From assembly GCA_964403525.1 (NCBI GenBank), contig CAYOGE010000015.1, positions 11,027 through 75,026 on the forward strand: a stretch of DNA of 64,000 nucleotides, read 5' to 3'. Positions 17,548 to 25,893 of the stretch are shown one piece after another; position 1 is the first letter of the stretch; each line of letters begins with the position of its first letter. The position numbers and the translations under genes are program-made. A model generated the notes under the pieces. That model ran no database searches and was not told the DNA's origin. It was given only the letters and a program-made list of their open reading frames with translations. The DNA comes from JAJTGZ01 sp964403525. GTDB lineage: Bacteria > Planctomycetota > Phycisphaerae > Phycisphaerales > UBA1924.

Positions 17548-20201
17548 GGCTTGACCTCCATCGCGGACAGGGGAGCGGGTGCCTGCGTACGCACGGGCGG
17601 GCGCCCGTTCGCGGCGGCCTGAGCGAACGCGCGTTTGCGCCGGTTGATCATCCACGGCTTGACATAGAACGCCCACGGGATGCCGGCGCACGTGAGCACC
17701 GCGCCCAGCGCGATGATCTTGATGCCGGGGTTGTTCCCCACGCCGAGGATCGTGAAGCGGCCGTACGGGCGCGGGAGTTCCCCCGTGTCGGCCCGGGCCT
17801 TGGTCTCGGTCCAGCCGCCGCTGTCCCAGCCGCTCTGGCTGAACTTGAAGCGCGTGTCGCCCAGTGTGCTGCCGATCCACGCGACGGCGTTGACGATGCC
17901 CGAGCGCTCGCTGTCCCACAAGTAGGGCGACTCGAGCAGCGGCTCGTTGAGGCTTGTGGCGCGACGCTCGTTCGCCACCGGGCGCCCCGCGTGATCGAAC
18001 TTGGTCACGATCAGGTCGGACCGGAAGTCCTGCGGCTGTTCGCTGTGGGGATAGGGCGTCATCGAGAAGTCAGCGAGTTGCAGCCCAAGGCCCGGCAGCG
18101 GGTGCCAGAGCCGCCCGAAGGCGAGCTGGACGGTGCGCCCGCCCGGCACCCGAACAATCGAAGCGGTTGCGCCGACGCGCTCGTTGGTGTAAAGCTGGAA
18201 GGGGAGCCAGACCGTCGTTGACCACGCCGGCTGGCCGTTGGCCGCGGGGGTCGAGACTTCGACGGCGATGGCGGCCTGCTTGTGCGTGCCAAGGTCCTTC
18301 TCGCGCTGCGGGCCGGTGATGCGCCGCGGGACGGCCGTGCGTTCGACGCTCGGGAGCCGCTCACCGAGCCTGAGCACCAGCGAAGGGCCGACCGGGAGCG
18401 AGTCGCCCGTTTTTAACGCATCGGTCCTGATGACCGACACGCCCTTGCCCTGCGCCAGCGGGAGGCGGATGAATCCGCGCACGGTGCCGTCTGGCCGCTC
18501 GTCAAAGTGCACCTGCACCATCGAAGCGTCGATGAACGAGAGCTCGATGTCGGGCCTTGGGGGCGTACGGAGGGGCATGCCCTGGGCGTTCTTCTCCGTC
18601 GCGGAGAGGTCCTGCGTGAGCTCGGGGAAACGCGAGTAGATGTAGCGGTCAAACGGCTTGACGCCTGCATCGCCCGGCGCGGCGGGCGGGGTGATCCGCA
18701 CGACCGCGACGCTGCTGCCGGCACCCTCAAATCCCGGCGTGATGATGGGGAACGGCGGGCGCGGCGAGAGCGAGGTCAGTTCCAGCGAATAGCCACCTAC
18801 GTCGATCGTCCCGCCCGGCTCGATGGGGAAGATGCGCGCGATGTTCTGCGCGGGGATGCGCACGATGAGCCCGCCCGCCGGGCGCTTGTTCATGTCCGCC
18901 GGCATCGGGATGTCGGCCGTCAGCTCAGCCCAGCGCTGCTCCGGGAGGTTGCGCGTGTACTCGATGCCGATCGCGTTTGCGATCTGCACCACGCGCTCGG
19001 AGGGAACGGTGGGCATGAACCCCATCGTCTGCACCAGGCGGTCCTTGCCGTCGGGGAGCTCGTTCTGGTTGCGGTCGAGGGTTGTGCGCATCTCGACGTA
19101 ACGCACCGGCTGGTCGGGCGGAGTGGTCCCTGGAGCGGCGTCCACCTTTCGCCAGGCCGGGACGAGCTCCGCCGCGGCGGCGTAGCCGACGACCCTGAAC
19201 GAGATGTCCGGGTCGGTGAGCGCCGCCGAGGCGGGGTGGGTCGGCGGGACGGGGATGCTGAGCGTGCGCCCCTCGTCGCCCGGCTCGGGCAGCACGTCAA
19301 GGGCCGTCACCGCGGCGAGGTTGTAGTCGTTGTAGCGCGGCAGTCCGAAGAGCCTGCGCTGGTCGGTCTCCATGTCCGGAGGAAGGCCCAGGGCCGCGCG
19401 TTCCTGCGGGGTGCGCACCTGGTTCACGCGGAGCACCACGCGCGTGTTGTCGAAGAAACCGACCTCCATCGGTCCGGGCGTGGGCGCTGCGCTGCCGCCG
19501 CCGGAGGCTGAGTCGGGTGGGCCTGCGAGCAGCAGCACATCGCCCTCGAGCTTCGCGGCCGAGTAAGCGGCCGCGCCGAGCCCGAGGGTCACGATGCCCG
19601 CGTGCACGGTGAGCACGCCGAGGTTTGGCAGAACAAACTCGATGCGCCGGACTGTCGCCGTGGCCATGTTCACGACGAACAGCAGCAGCAGCAGCTTGAG
19701 CGGCCACCAGCCGTAGAACTCCAGTTCGGTCATCTCAAGGGCCGGGGTGCGCCGCACCGAAACGGCCTTGTACTGCTCGACAAAGCCGGCGAAGAGGCGC
19801 AGCCCTGTGTGGCTCGATTCGTCGTAGCGCATCACCGGCCAGGCGATGGCGTGCCACCCCCAGACGGCGGCGAGCGCGAGAAGAAGGAAGAGCACAAGGC
19901 CGACCGCGAACCGGACCGCGAAGGATCGCGAACGGGCGATGCTGAGCCACCCCCACAGCGGCACGCCGGCGACGATCGCGACGGTGATCAACAGCGTTGC
20001 CGCGTAGAGGAGGTACGTCGGGACCAGCGCGAGAAGGCCGACGGGCACGCTCGCCAGCACGCCGTAGACCGCCACCAGCACGAGAAAGAAGATCGCGAGG
20101 CTGATCGAACTGAACGCGTGCAGGAGCCAACGCACGGGCGTGAGCGGTCCCGTCAGGTGCTGGCGGTCCCACTCCTGGCTGCGTACCCACTTAGCGCTCA
20201 A
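17544..20201 (-). CDS. ccsB: cytochrome c biogenesis protein CcsB (ResB-like)
   Basis: 885 residues. Partner of CcsA in System II cytochrome c maturation. Membrane helices at about residues 24-50, 62-84, 92-115 and 165-185 (the last in the WPLKLLLLLFVVNMATATVR region), then a helix beginning VLTVHAGIVTLGLGAAAYS. A very large periplasmic domain of about 600 residues follows, with a final helix near the C-terminus (ALGAVLTCAGIPWAFYVKPW). This topology is that of ResB, though ResB is usually 450-600 residues. The start is TTG at 20201, with GGGGGTGG about 5 bases upstream; no ATG is available before the first helix. A TATAAT box and a direct repeat lie upstream. Confidence 0.88.
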   Translation of the reverse strand: MSAKWVRSQEWDRQHLTGPLTPVRWLLHAFSSISLAIFFLVLVAVYGVLASVPVGLLALVPTYLLYAATLLITVAIVAGVPLWGWLSIARSRSFAVRFAVGLVLFLLLALAAVWGWHAIAWPVMRYDESSHTGLRLFAGFVEQYKAVSVRRTPALEMTELEFYGWWPLKLLLLLFVVNMATATVRRIEFVLPNLGVLTVHAGIVTLGLGAAAYSAAKLEGDVLLLAGPPDSASGGGSAAPTPGPMEVGFFDNTRVVLRVNQVRTPQERAALGLPPDMETDQRRLFGLPRYNDYNLAAVTALDVLPEPGDEGRTLSIPVPPTHPASAALTDPDISFRVVGYAAAAELVPAWRKVDAAPGTTPPDQPVRYVEMRTTLDRNQNELPDGKDRLVQTMGFMPTVPSERVVQIANAIGIEYTRNLPEQRWAELTADIPMPADMNKRPAGGLIVRIPAQNIARIFPIEPGGTIDVGGYSLELTSLSPRPPFPIITPGFEGAGSSVAVVRITPPAAPGDAGVKPFDRYIYSRFPELTQDLSATEKNAQGMPLRTPPRPDIELSFIDASMVQVHFDERPDGTVRGFIRLPLAQGKGVSVIRTDALKTGDSLPVGPSLVLRLGERLPSVERTAVPRRITGPQREKDLGTHKQAAIAVEVSTPAANGQPAWSTTVWLPFQLYTNERVGATASIVRVPGGRTVQLAFGRLWHPLPGLGLQLADFSMTPYPHSEQPQDFRSDLIVTKFDHAGRPVANERRATSLNEPLLESPYLWDSERSGIVNAVAWIGSTLGDTRFKFSQSGWDSGGWTETKARADTGELPRPYGRFTILGVGNNPGIKIIALGAVLTCAGIPWAFYVKPWMINRRKRAFAQAAANGRPPVRTQAPAPLSAMEVKP

Positions 20202-20286
20202 CGGCCACCCCCGCTGAACCCGCAGGGGCAGGGCTGCAACTGCCGCTGCTGGCCGAGGCCCGATCGCATGGAATGGCTGGAGATCG

Positions 20287-20315
20287 TTCCTGTCAAATGC
20301 GATTCCTTCCTGTCA
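20287..20315 (-). repeat. direct repeat, operator-like, in the ccsB leader
   Basis: Two identical 9-base copies (TGACAGGAA on the minus strand, 20287-20295 and 20307-20315) start 20 bases apart, about two helical turns. They lie 8 to 36 bases downstream of the TATAAT box, a plausible site for a repressor or activator. Confidence 0.4.
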
Positions 20316-20322
20316 GACCGGA

Positions 20323-20328
20323 ATTATA
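20323..20328 (-). promoter_or_regulatory. -10 box (TATAAT) of the ccsBA operon
   Basis: A perfect TATAAT on the minus strand, overlapping the stop codon of the upstream amidohydrolase gene, giving a leader of about 115 bases before the ccsB TTG. The -35 region (GAACTC at 16 bases) is poor. Confidence 0.45.
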
Positions 20329-21715
20329 CGCGGCCAATCGCGATGAGTTCCGGCAGGCTCTCGCGGACACCTTGCCGCTCTGGGGCCGCTGTTGACCCCC
20401 CCGGTGTGAGTGCCTGCTGGAGCAATTCGAGAGAGTTGGCGTCTGGGTTCGCGTTCGGGACGGGTATTGCGACCAATCCGGCAAGAGAGCCCAATGGGGT
20501 TAGGGTGAAGGGGGCGGTCTCTCGACCGAGGGCGGCAGCGCCGTTGACCGTAGCCATCTTGAGGAGTGTGAGCGGGTCGGCACCGTCGCGCTGGTGGAGC
20601 AATCGCACTTCATCCCAGACGCTGATGCGGTCTGGGGTGTCGAGGTTCACGATCGAGTCGGTGCCCAGGGCGACGGGGATTCCTGCCGCGAGCATTTCAC
20701 GGTATCTGTGAGGACCAAAGTCTCGCTGGGCACCGAAGTAGCTTGAACTGCGGGGGCAGTAGATGACGGGCCATTGAGCGGCCGCGAGGTTGTGGAGGTC
20801 GTCGTCGTCCACGTCGTTTACGTGCACAGCGGCCAGCCTGTGGTCGGAAACGCCGTGCCCCATCAGCACGTGGATGGGCGACTCGCCCAAGGCGGGCGGT
20901 GGGTCGCTGTCGTCCCACAGGTTGAGCGAACGCAGCATGTCGACGAAGGGACCTGCCGCCTCGACGACGAAGCGCTTCTCCGCCAGCGATTCGGCGATGT
21001 GGGAGCAGGCGGGCATGTCGTCTGGCACGCTCGCGAGGGCTTGCAGGTACTGCATCACCCCCACGCTGTAGATCGCGTGGGGTTGGATGCCCGAGACCAC
21101 TCGGCCAGACGAAGTCAGCGTGTCGAACTCACCCGCGAGTGCGTTGGCGTTCCAGGCCGCCGAGACGGTGTTCTTGTCGGCCTTCGCCCCCTGGGCGAAG
21201 AACTCGAGGTAGGCGACACCGTTTATGCGGCCGTCCCGGGCCAGGGCCCGTCCGGCGAAGGGGCTTGGCAACCCCCCCACCGCGCCGGAGATATCGCCGA
21301 TCAGGACGGTGCATCCTGTGAGGCTCAGATCGACCCCCCGACCGACCGAAGCGGCGATGCTCTGCTCATCGCTCAGCCGCGCGCGGAGGATCATGCCTAT
21401 CCAGGCGGCAAAGCCGGCGGCGGGGTCGTGGGGGCGTGGCCCGACGTGGGTGAGGTCCAGGTGCGTGTGGGCGTTAACGAGGCCGGGGAGGAGCAGGCTC
21501 TGCCGCCGGTCGGTGGTGGCGACGCCCGCCCAGCGTGAAGACGACGCAATCTCGGCGGTCGGACCGAGCGCGGCGAGGGTGAGCGTTCCGGCGGGCCCGC
21601 GCTCGATGACGGCGGAGACGCCTGAGGCGTGGTCGGTTGCGCGGCCACGGCCGTCGATCGCGGCCCTCGCGTCGATCCTGCGCACCGTCCAGGTTGGGTC
21701 CCAGCCTTGCAGCAT
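20324..21715 (-). CDS. metal-dependent amidohydrolase (cytosine deaminase / chlorohydrolase type)
   Basis: 463 residues. The amidohydrolase superfamily motifs are present in order: LLLPGLVNAHTHLDLTHVGP (metal-binding HxH) near residue 77, CSHIAESLAEKRF (metal His and proton-shuttle Glu region), VLMGHGVSD (metal His) and PVALGTDSIVN (catalytic Asp). This pattern fits deaminases and dechlorinases acting on nucleobases, guanine, adenosine derivatives or 5-deoxy nucleosides (SsnA/MtaD/TrzN-like); the substrate is not evident. The start is the ATG at 21715, where homology begins; the open frame upstream would run through the divergent promoter region. No ribosome site is visible. It is divergent from the OmpA-type gene and followed by ccsB. 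Confidence 0.85.
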   Translation of the reverse strand: MLQGWDPTWTVRRIDARAAIDGRGRATDHASGVSAVIERGPAGTLTLAALGPTAEIASSSRWAGVATTDRRQSLLLPGLVNAHTHLDLTHVGPRPHDPAAGFAAWIGMILRARLSDEQSIAASVGRGVDLSLTGCTVLIGDISGAVGGLPSPFAGRALARDGRINGVAYLEFFAQGAKADKNTVSAAWNANALAGEFDTLTSSGRVVSGIQPHAIYSVGVMQYLQALASVPDDMPACSHIAESLAEKRFVVEAAGPFVDMLRSLNLWDDSDPPPALGESPIHVLMGHGVSDHRLAAVHVNDVDDDDLHNLAAAQWPVIYCPRSSSYFGAQRDFGPHRYREMLAAGIPVALGTDSIVNLDTPDRISVWDEVRLLHQRDGADPLTLLKMATVNGAAALGRETAPFTLTPLGSLAGLVAIPVPNANPDANSLELLQQALTPGGSTAAPERQGVRESLPELIAIGRV

Positions 21716-21753
21716 CGTGGTCGGAATCGTCGAAAACGGGGGCGCGGGCAGAG

Positions 21754-21759
21754 TATCCT
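21754..21759 (+). promoter_or_regulatory. possible -10 box (TATCCT) for the OmpA-type lipoprotein gene
   Basis: TATCCT in the divergent intergenic region, 76 bases upstream of the ATG, which itself has a good GGAG site. No firm -35. Confidence 0.3.
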
Positions 21760-21835
21760 TGCCCGCGTGGGCTTGCGCCTCTGCGCCCGCGACACATTCC
21801 CGTTTCGAATGCCAACCGACCTCCGGAGCCCGACC

Positions 21836-22762
21836 ATGTCCAGCCGTTCGATCGTTTCCAAATTCGCCGCCGTGGCGCTCACCGTTCTGGGCTTTGGCCT
21901 GGGCGGCTGCCAGGTGAACCACGACACCTACGACAGCCTTCAGAACGCGTACAACGCGCTGAAGGCGGAGAACGTGCGCCTCGCCGACGAGAACAACGGC
22001 CTTCAGGCGTCGATCCGCGACATGCGCGGCTCGATGAGCAACGGCTCAGACGCCGCCGCCGACGCGATCGCGATGAACGCCAAGCTCCGCGCCCAGAACG
22101 ACGAACTCGGCCGGCGCCTGGCCGAGCTGAACGCCAAGCTTGAGTCGATCGACTTCAAGGGCGGGCCGCTGGACGCCTCGACCGACGCGGCGCTCCAGGA
22201 ACTCGCCCGTCAGTTCCCCGACATCCTCGAGTACGACTCGTCACGCGGCATGCTGAAGTTCACCAGCGATGTGACCTTCGCCAGCGGCGACTACTCCCTC
22301 ACCGACGCGGGCAAGCGCGCCGTGCGTGAGTTCGCACGGATCATCGGCACGGTGCAGGCCGCGGGTCAGTACGACATCCTCGTCGCGGGTCACACCGACC
22401 TGCAGCGCGTGCGTCTGGTGCCGGGGCGCAACTTCCGCAACAACGCGGAGCTCTCGGCCTTCCGCGCGCTCTCGGTGCGTGAGGAGATGATCAACGCGGG
22501 CATCAACCCGTGGCGCGTGGGTGCGGCCGCCTTCGGCGAGACGCGCCCGGCGACGCAGAACGCGGCCAACGGCAACACGCCCCAGAACCGGCGCGTGGAG
22601 GTCTACCTGACCAAGGGCAACTACAACGGTCTGACGGCCAAGCCGGTGGCGTCGATCCCCGGCTCGGCAGCGCCCGCTGCGGCGACGACGCCGGCGGCAC
22701 GGCCGACTGGCCCCAGCGCGCCGACGCCGGTGGGGAGCAACGACATCGAGATCGCCAAGTAG
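21836..22762 (+). CDS. OmpA-family peptidoglycan-binding lipoprotein
   Basis: 308 residues. The N-terminal signal ends in a lipobox (VALTVLGFGLGGC). Residues about 25-105 are a heptad-like coiled coil (LQNAYNALKAENVRLADENN). The OmpA/MotB peptidoglycan-binding domain follows: FTSDVTFASGDYSLTDAGKR, YDILVAGHTD (the Asp that contacts meso-diaminopimelate), and the NNAELSAFRALSVREEMI and NGNTPQNRRVEVYLT regions with the conserved Arg residues. The last 50 residues are an Ala/Pro/Thr-rich tail. It probably links outer membrane and cell wall. The ATG at 21836 has GGAG 7 bases upstream; an ATG 27 bases earlier would add an implausible leader to the signal peptide. A terminator follows. Confidence 0.88.
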   Translation: MSSRSIVSKFAAVALTVLGFGLGGCQVNHDTYDSLQNAYNALKAENVRLADENNGLQASIRDMRGSMSNGSDAAADAIAMNAKLRAQNDELGRRLAELNAKLESIDFKGGPLDASTDAALQELARQFPDILEYDSSRGMLKFTSDVTFASGDYSLTDAGKRAVREFARIIGTVQAAGQYDILVAGHTDLQRVRLVPGRNFRNNAELSAFRALSVREEMINAGINPWRVGAAAFGETRPATQNAANGNTPQNRRVEVYLTKGNYNGLTAKPVASIPGSAAPAAATTPAARPTGPSAPTPVGSNDIEIAK

Positions 22763-22803
22763 GTTTTACAGCTCCTCCCGCCCATCGCACGAACGACCAC
22801 AAG

Positions 22804-22827
22804 CCCCGCCTGATCAGCGGGGTTTTT
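22804..22827 (+). terminator. rho-independent terminator after the OmpA-type gene
   Basis: Stem CCCCGC / GCGGGG with a 7-nt loop followed by TTTTT, about 42 bases after the stop codon. Confidence 0.85.
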
Positions 22828-23035
22828 CATATCAATGGCGGGTGCGATTGAGCGTGCAACGGACGCCCTATCGGGGGCAGCGACAGCCGAAAACGCGCAA
22901 GATGCGTCTTTCGGACAGGAAAAGGCCCGCTCGCGCTCACCCGCCTTCGTGCGTTGACCGACCATGCCAATGGCTGCGTTATCAGCCCGAGTGGAAGCGG
23001 AGGTCCTATCGCCGAGGTTCTGAGGCTCAGCACGA

Positions 23036-24952
23036 ATGGCACGCGTCGCACTGATCGATGACAGCGAGGACATCCACGTCCTGCTGAGCACCATGCTCGG
23101 CAAGGCGGGGCACGAGGTGCGCACAGCCTCGTCGGCCGATGACGGGCTGGCGTTGATCCACAACTGGCCGGTCGACGTCGTGCTGCTCGATGTTGAGATG
23201 CCGGTGCACGACGGGGCGTGGTGCCTGCGGGCCATCCGGGCTCACCCTGACCTATGCGAGCTTCCGGTCATCATGGTCACCGCGCTGCCGGTGCGCGAGG
23301 TGGTGGTGCGGCTCGCCCAGCTCGGGGTGGACGGGCTGATCATCAAGGACGTCAACCTCTGCAAGCACCTGACCGCCCGGCTTGCGACGATCAAGCCCCG
23401 TGCGGCGAGTCAACAGGCTCGCAACAGTGCGGCACAGGCAAAGGCTGGAACGGTCACGAATCCGGCGCTGAAGCCGGCACCAAAGCCGGTCGCCACGGTT
23501 CAGCCTTTGCCCCCAGCGGGCGTCGCCGCCGATCACGAAGCCCATCCGGCGTCACCCGCCATCGAGATCGACGTGCCCGATGCGCCGTCCGAAGTGGCGA
23601 TCGATGACGAGTGGGATACGCCGAGCCTTGAGGGTGCGGCGGAGCAGCTGCGCACGCTCAAGCCGCTGATCAGCCGCAACGACCTGATCGAGGCAGTGAG
23701 CTCCAACAACGAGCTGCGGGCAATGGGCCCGGCGGCCCGCCAGGTCATCTCGCTCACGGGGAGCTCGACGAGCTCGATCGACGCGATCGCCATGGCGATC
23801 CGCCAGGACCAGGCTCTTTCGCTGAAGGTGCTGAAGCTCGCCAACTCGACCCTCTACAGCAACGGCGACCGGGTGGAGTCGGTGAAAAAAGCGGTGAGCC
23901 GCATTGGGATGGCGCAGATCCGTTCAACGGTGATGGCGATGGGCGTGCTCGACCACTTCGCGACGGGCGGGCTCGCGGGTCGGCTGAGGGCCGATCGCTT
24001 CTGGGAGCACTCGATCACCACCGGGATCATCGCCCAGCGGATCGCGACTGCGCGGCGTGCCAAGAGCGAAGACGCCGACCAGATGTTCACGGCCGGGCTG
24101 CTCCACGACATCGGGCGGATGCTCTACGCCGAGCGGCTGGGCGAGCTGTACGCACAGGTGATCGCAACGGCAGACCGGCTGGGCCTGCCGCTGGAGACGG
24201 TTGAGTCGCGTCTGCTGCTGATCAACCACGCCGACATGACCGACCGGTTGTTGCGGCAGTGGAAGTTCCCCGCGGAGCTGATCAACCCGATCGCGCTGCA
24301 CCACCTGAGCCTGGGCAACATCAAGCGGATGGTGCCGCGCGGGGTCGAGCCGGTCGCGACGCTCGCGCTGGCCAACCGGCTGGCCCACGCGCTGGTGCTG
24401 GGGAGCAGCGGCAACGAGGTGCTCTACCCGATCGAAGAGTTTGTCAGCGCGTTGGACCTGTCTGAGTCCGCGCTGGCGCAGATCGTTGAACGGACGCCGG
24501 AGCAGGCGTTCGATCTCAAAACCTTTATGCTCGCCAGCTGCGCCGACGCAGACGGTTCGGGCCCGAGTTCGCTCGACGATGCCCGCGCAGCTCTCGGCAA
24601 CGGCGTGGTTCCGATGCACGTGGCGATCAACCCATCGACCGACGCAACGGCGTTCATGCTCGCTCGCCTGTGCACGATCGGGGCAACCGACACGCCGACG
24701 GTGGCCGTCGTGCGGGTTGCGCAGTCGTCCGAACGGCCACGGTTGCTCGACATGCTGAGGCAGCGTGAGCAGCAAGAGGGGGTCACAAACCTGCCGACGC
24801 TGGTGATCGGCTCGGCACCTTCCTGCTACTTCCCGGCTGGGCACCTGGGCGCGCGTAACGTCGAGCAGATGATCGTGCCAGCCCGGCGGGAGCGGGTGCT
24901 CCATGCGCTGACCAAGCTCGCCGGGGCTCGCCCGGCCGCTGCGGCGGCGTGA
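23036..24952 (+). CDS. response regulator with HDOD domain
   Basis: 638 residues. Residues 1-120 are a receiver domain: acidic pair D8 D9, phospho-acceptor D52 in VVLLDVEMPVHDG, the MVTALP threonine, and K in LIIKDVN. A Pro/Ala-rich linker follows (120-190). Residues about 200-470 are an HDOD domain (ISRNDLIEAVSSNNELRAMG start, then MAIRQDQALSLKVLKLANS and TAGLLHDIGRMLYAERLGEL, keeping the HD pair). The last 110 residues resemble the second half of another receiver fold (LPTLVIGSAPS, then MIVPARRERVLHALTKL) without a clear acceptor Asp. HDOD regulators typically act in motility, stress or cyclic-nucleotide-linked signalling. No histidine kinase is adjacent. No Shine-Dalgarno is visible before the ATG. 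The gene converges on the respiratory cluster. Confidence 0.9.
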   Translation: MARVALIDDSEDIHVLLSTMLGKAGHEVRTASSADDGLALIHNWPVDVVLLDVEMPVHDGAWCLRAIRAHPDLCELPVIMVTALPVREVVVRLAQLGVDGLIIKDVNLCKHLTARLATIKPRAASQQARNSAAQAKAGTVTNPALKPAPKPVATVQPLPPAGVAADHEAHPASPAIEIDVPDAPSEVAIDDEWDTPSLEGAAEQLRTLKPLISRNDLIEAVSSNNELRAMGPAARQVISLTGSSTSSIDAIAMAIRQDQALSLKVLKLANSTLYSNGDRVESVKKAVSRIGMAQIRSTVMAMGVLDHFATGGLAGRLRADRFWEHSITTGIIAQRIATARRAKSEDADQMFTAGLLHDIGRMLYAERLGELYAQVIATADRLGLPLETVESRLLLINHADMTDRLLRQWKFPAELINPIALHHLSLGNIKRMVPRGVEPVATLALANRLAHALVLGSSGNEVLYPIEEFVSALDLSESALAQIVERTPEQAFDLKTFMLASCADADGSGPSSLDDARAALGNGVVPMHVAINPSTDATAFMLARLCTIGATDTPTVAVVRVAQSSERPRLLDMLRQREQQEGVTNLPTLVIGSAPSCYFPAGHLGARNVEQMIVPARRERVLHALTKLAGARPAAAAA

Positions 24953-24978
24953 AGATCAACCGGCCGCGGGCTTTGGCC

Positions 24979-25851
24979 TTACGGCTTGGGCAACGCTGAC
25001 TTTGCCCGCCCCGCCATGATCAGGCCGCAGCCGAGCACGACGCCCAGCACGCTGAACCCCGCGAGCGGGAAGGTCCAGCCCATCCCCTCGACCAGGCTTG
25101 TGCCGTCGACTGCGTCGGAGCGGTAGCGGTAGCGGCTCACCTGCATCTTGGGGAGGGCGAAGAGGGCGGCCTGCCATTCCCAGGAGCGTTCCTGGATGGG
25201 CTCGACGTTTGTGAGCCTTGGGCCGCCGGCCTCGGGCAAGGGTGGGACGGGCTTACCGGCTTTCTTGAGCTCGTCGCGCGCGTAAACCTCGGCCGGGGCG
25301 TGCCCGCGGCGGTCGCGGTACTGCACGGTGCGAGGGCCGGCGATGCCGCCGCCGGGGAGGAACTCGTAGATCACCCACGTCCAGTCCTTGATGCGCACCT
25401 CGCCCCAGGTGTCCTGGTCGAAGCCCGGGCGCGTCTCGCGGGCGACGACGATTGCCCGCCAGTTGTCGTCGCTGAAGGGCTTGATCTCGGCCTTGCCCTC
25501 CTTGATCGGCGCAAAGGAGAGGACGCGGAACGACTCTTCGTAGGTTGAAAGGTCCTTGAAGCCCTTGACCTTTGGCGCGATGACGGGGATCGTGACGGTG
25601 GAGTCTCCGTAGGTGACGCGCACCGCCGCCTGGGGCTGGCCGCCGTCGGCGCCCGGCACCGTTGTGTCTTCGAGGGTGATGGGCCTTCCGAACGCGCTGA
25701 TCTCACGCGTCGATTCAGCCTTGAACAGGTATTGCTCGGGCAGTGTGGCGTTGAACGCCGCGACACGGGCGGCCATGAACCACGTTCCGACGCCGGCGCC
25801 GACCAACGACACAGCCAAGACGGCCACCCCCATCTTTACCAAGCGGTCCAT
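24979..25851 (-). CDS. two-helix membrane protein of unknown function at the end of the oxidase cluster
   Basis: 290 residues, not recognised. An N-terminal membrane helix (about residues 7-28), a soluble part of about 220 residues (WTWVIYEFLPGGGIAGPRTV, YRDRRGHAPAEVYARDEL and other beta-rich stretches) and a C-terminal helix (FPLAGFSVLGVVLGCGLIMA). No Cys pair, heme motif or metal site. The ATG at 25851 has GGAG 6 bases upstream. It is the last gene in the act-cta array, 42 bases after the subunit IV gene, so it is probably co-transcribed and may be an accessory or assembly protein of the oxidase. This is inference from position only. Confidence 0.72.
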   Translation of the reverse strand: MDRLVKMGVAVLAVSLVGAGVGTWFMAARVAAFNATLPEQYLFKAESTREISAFGRPITLEDTTVPGADGGQPQAAVRVTYGDSTVTIPVIAPKVKGFKDLSTYEESFRVLSFAPIKEGKAEIKPFSDDNWRAIVVARETRPGFDQDTWGEVRIKDWTWVIYEFLPGGGIAGPRTVQYRDRRGHAPAEVYARDELKKAGKPVPPLPEAGGPRLTNVEPIQERSWEWQAALFALPKMQVSRYRYRSDAVDGTSLVEGMGWTFPLAGFSVLGVVLGCGLIMAGRAKSALPKP

Positions 25852-25893
25852 CGGTTGCTCCAGTGCGGTCTCCGCGGGCGGGTGGCCGCCGGC

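Noticed and set aside
15751..17622. Very long open frame (623 codons) on the plus strand across ccsA
   Set aside because: Antisense shadow of ccsA: high G+C suppresses stops. Composition is Arg/Gly/Asp-rich without domains, while the minus frame has clear CcsA motifs.
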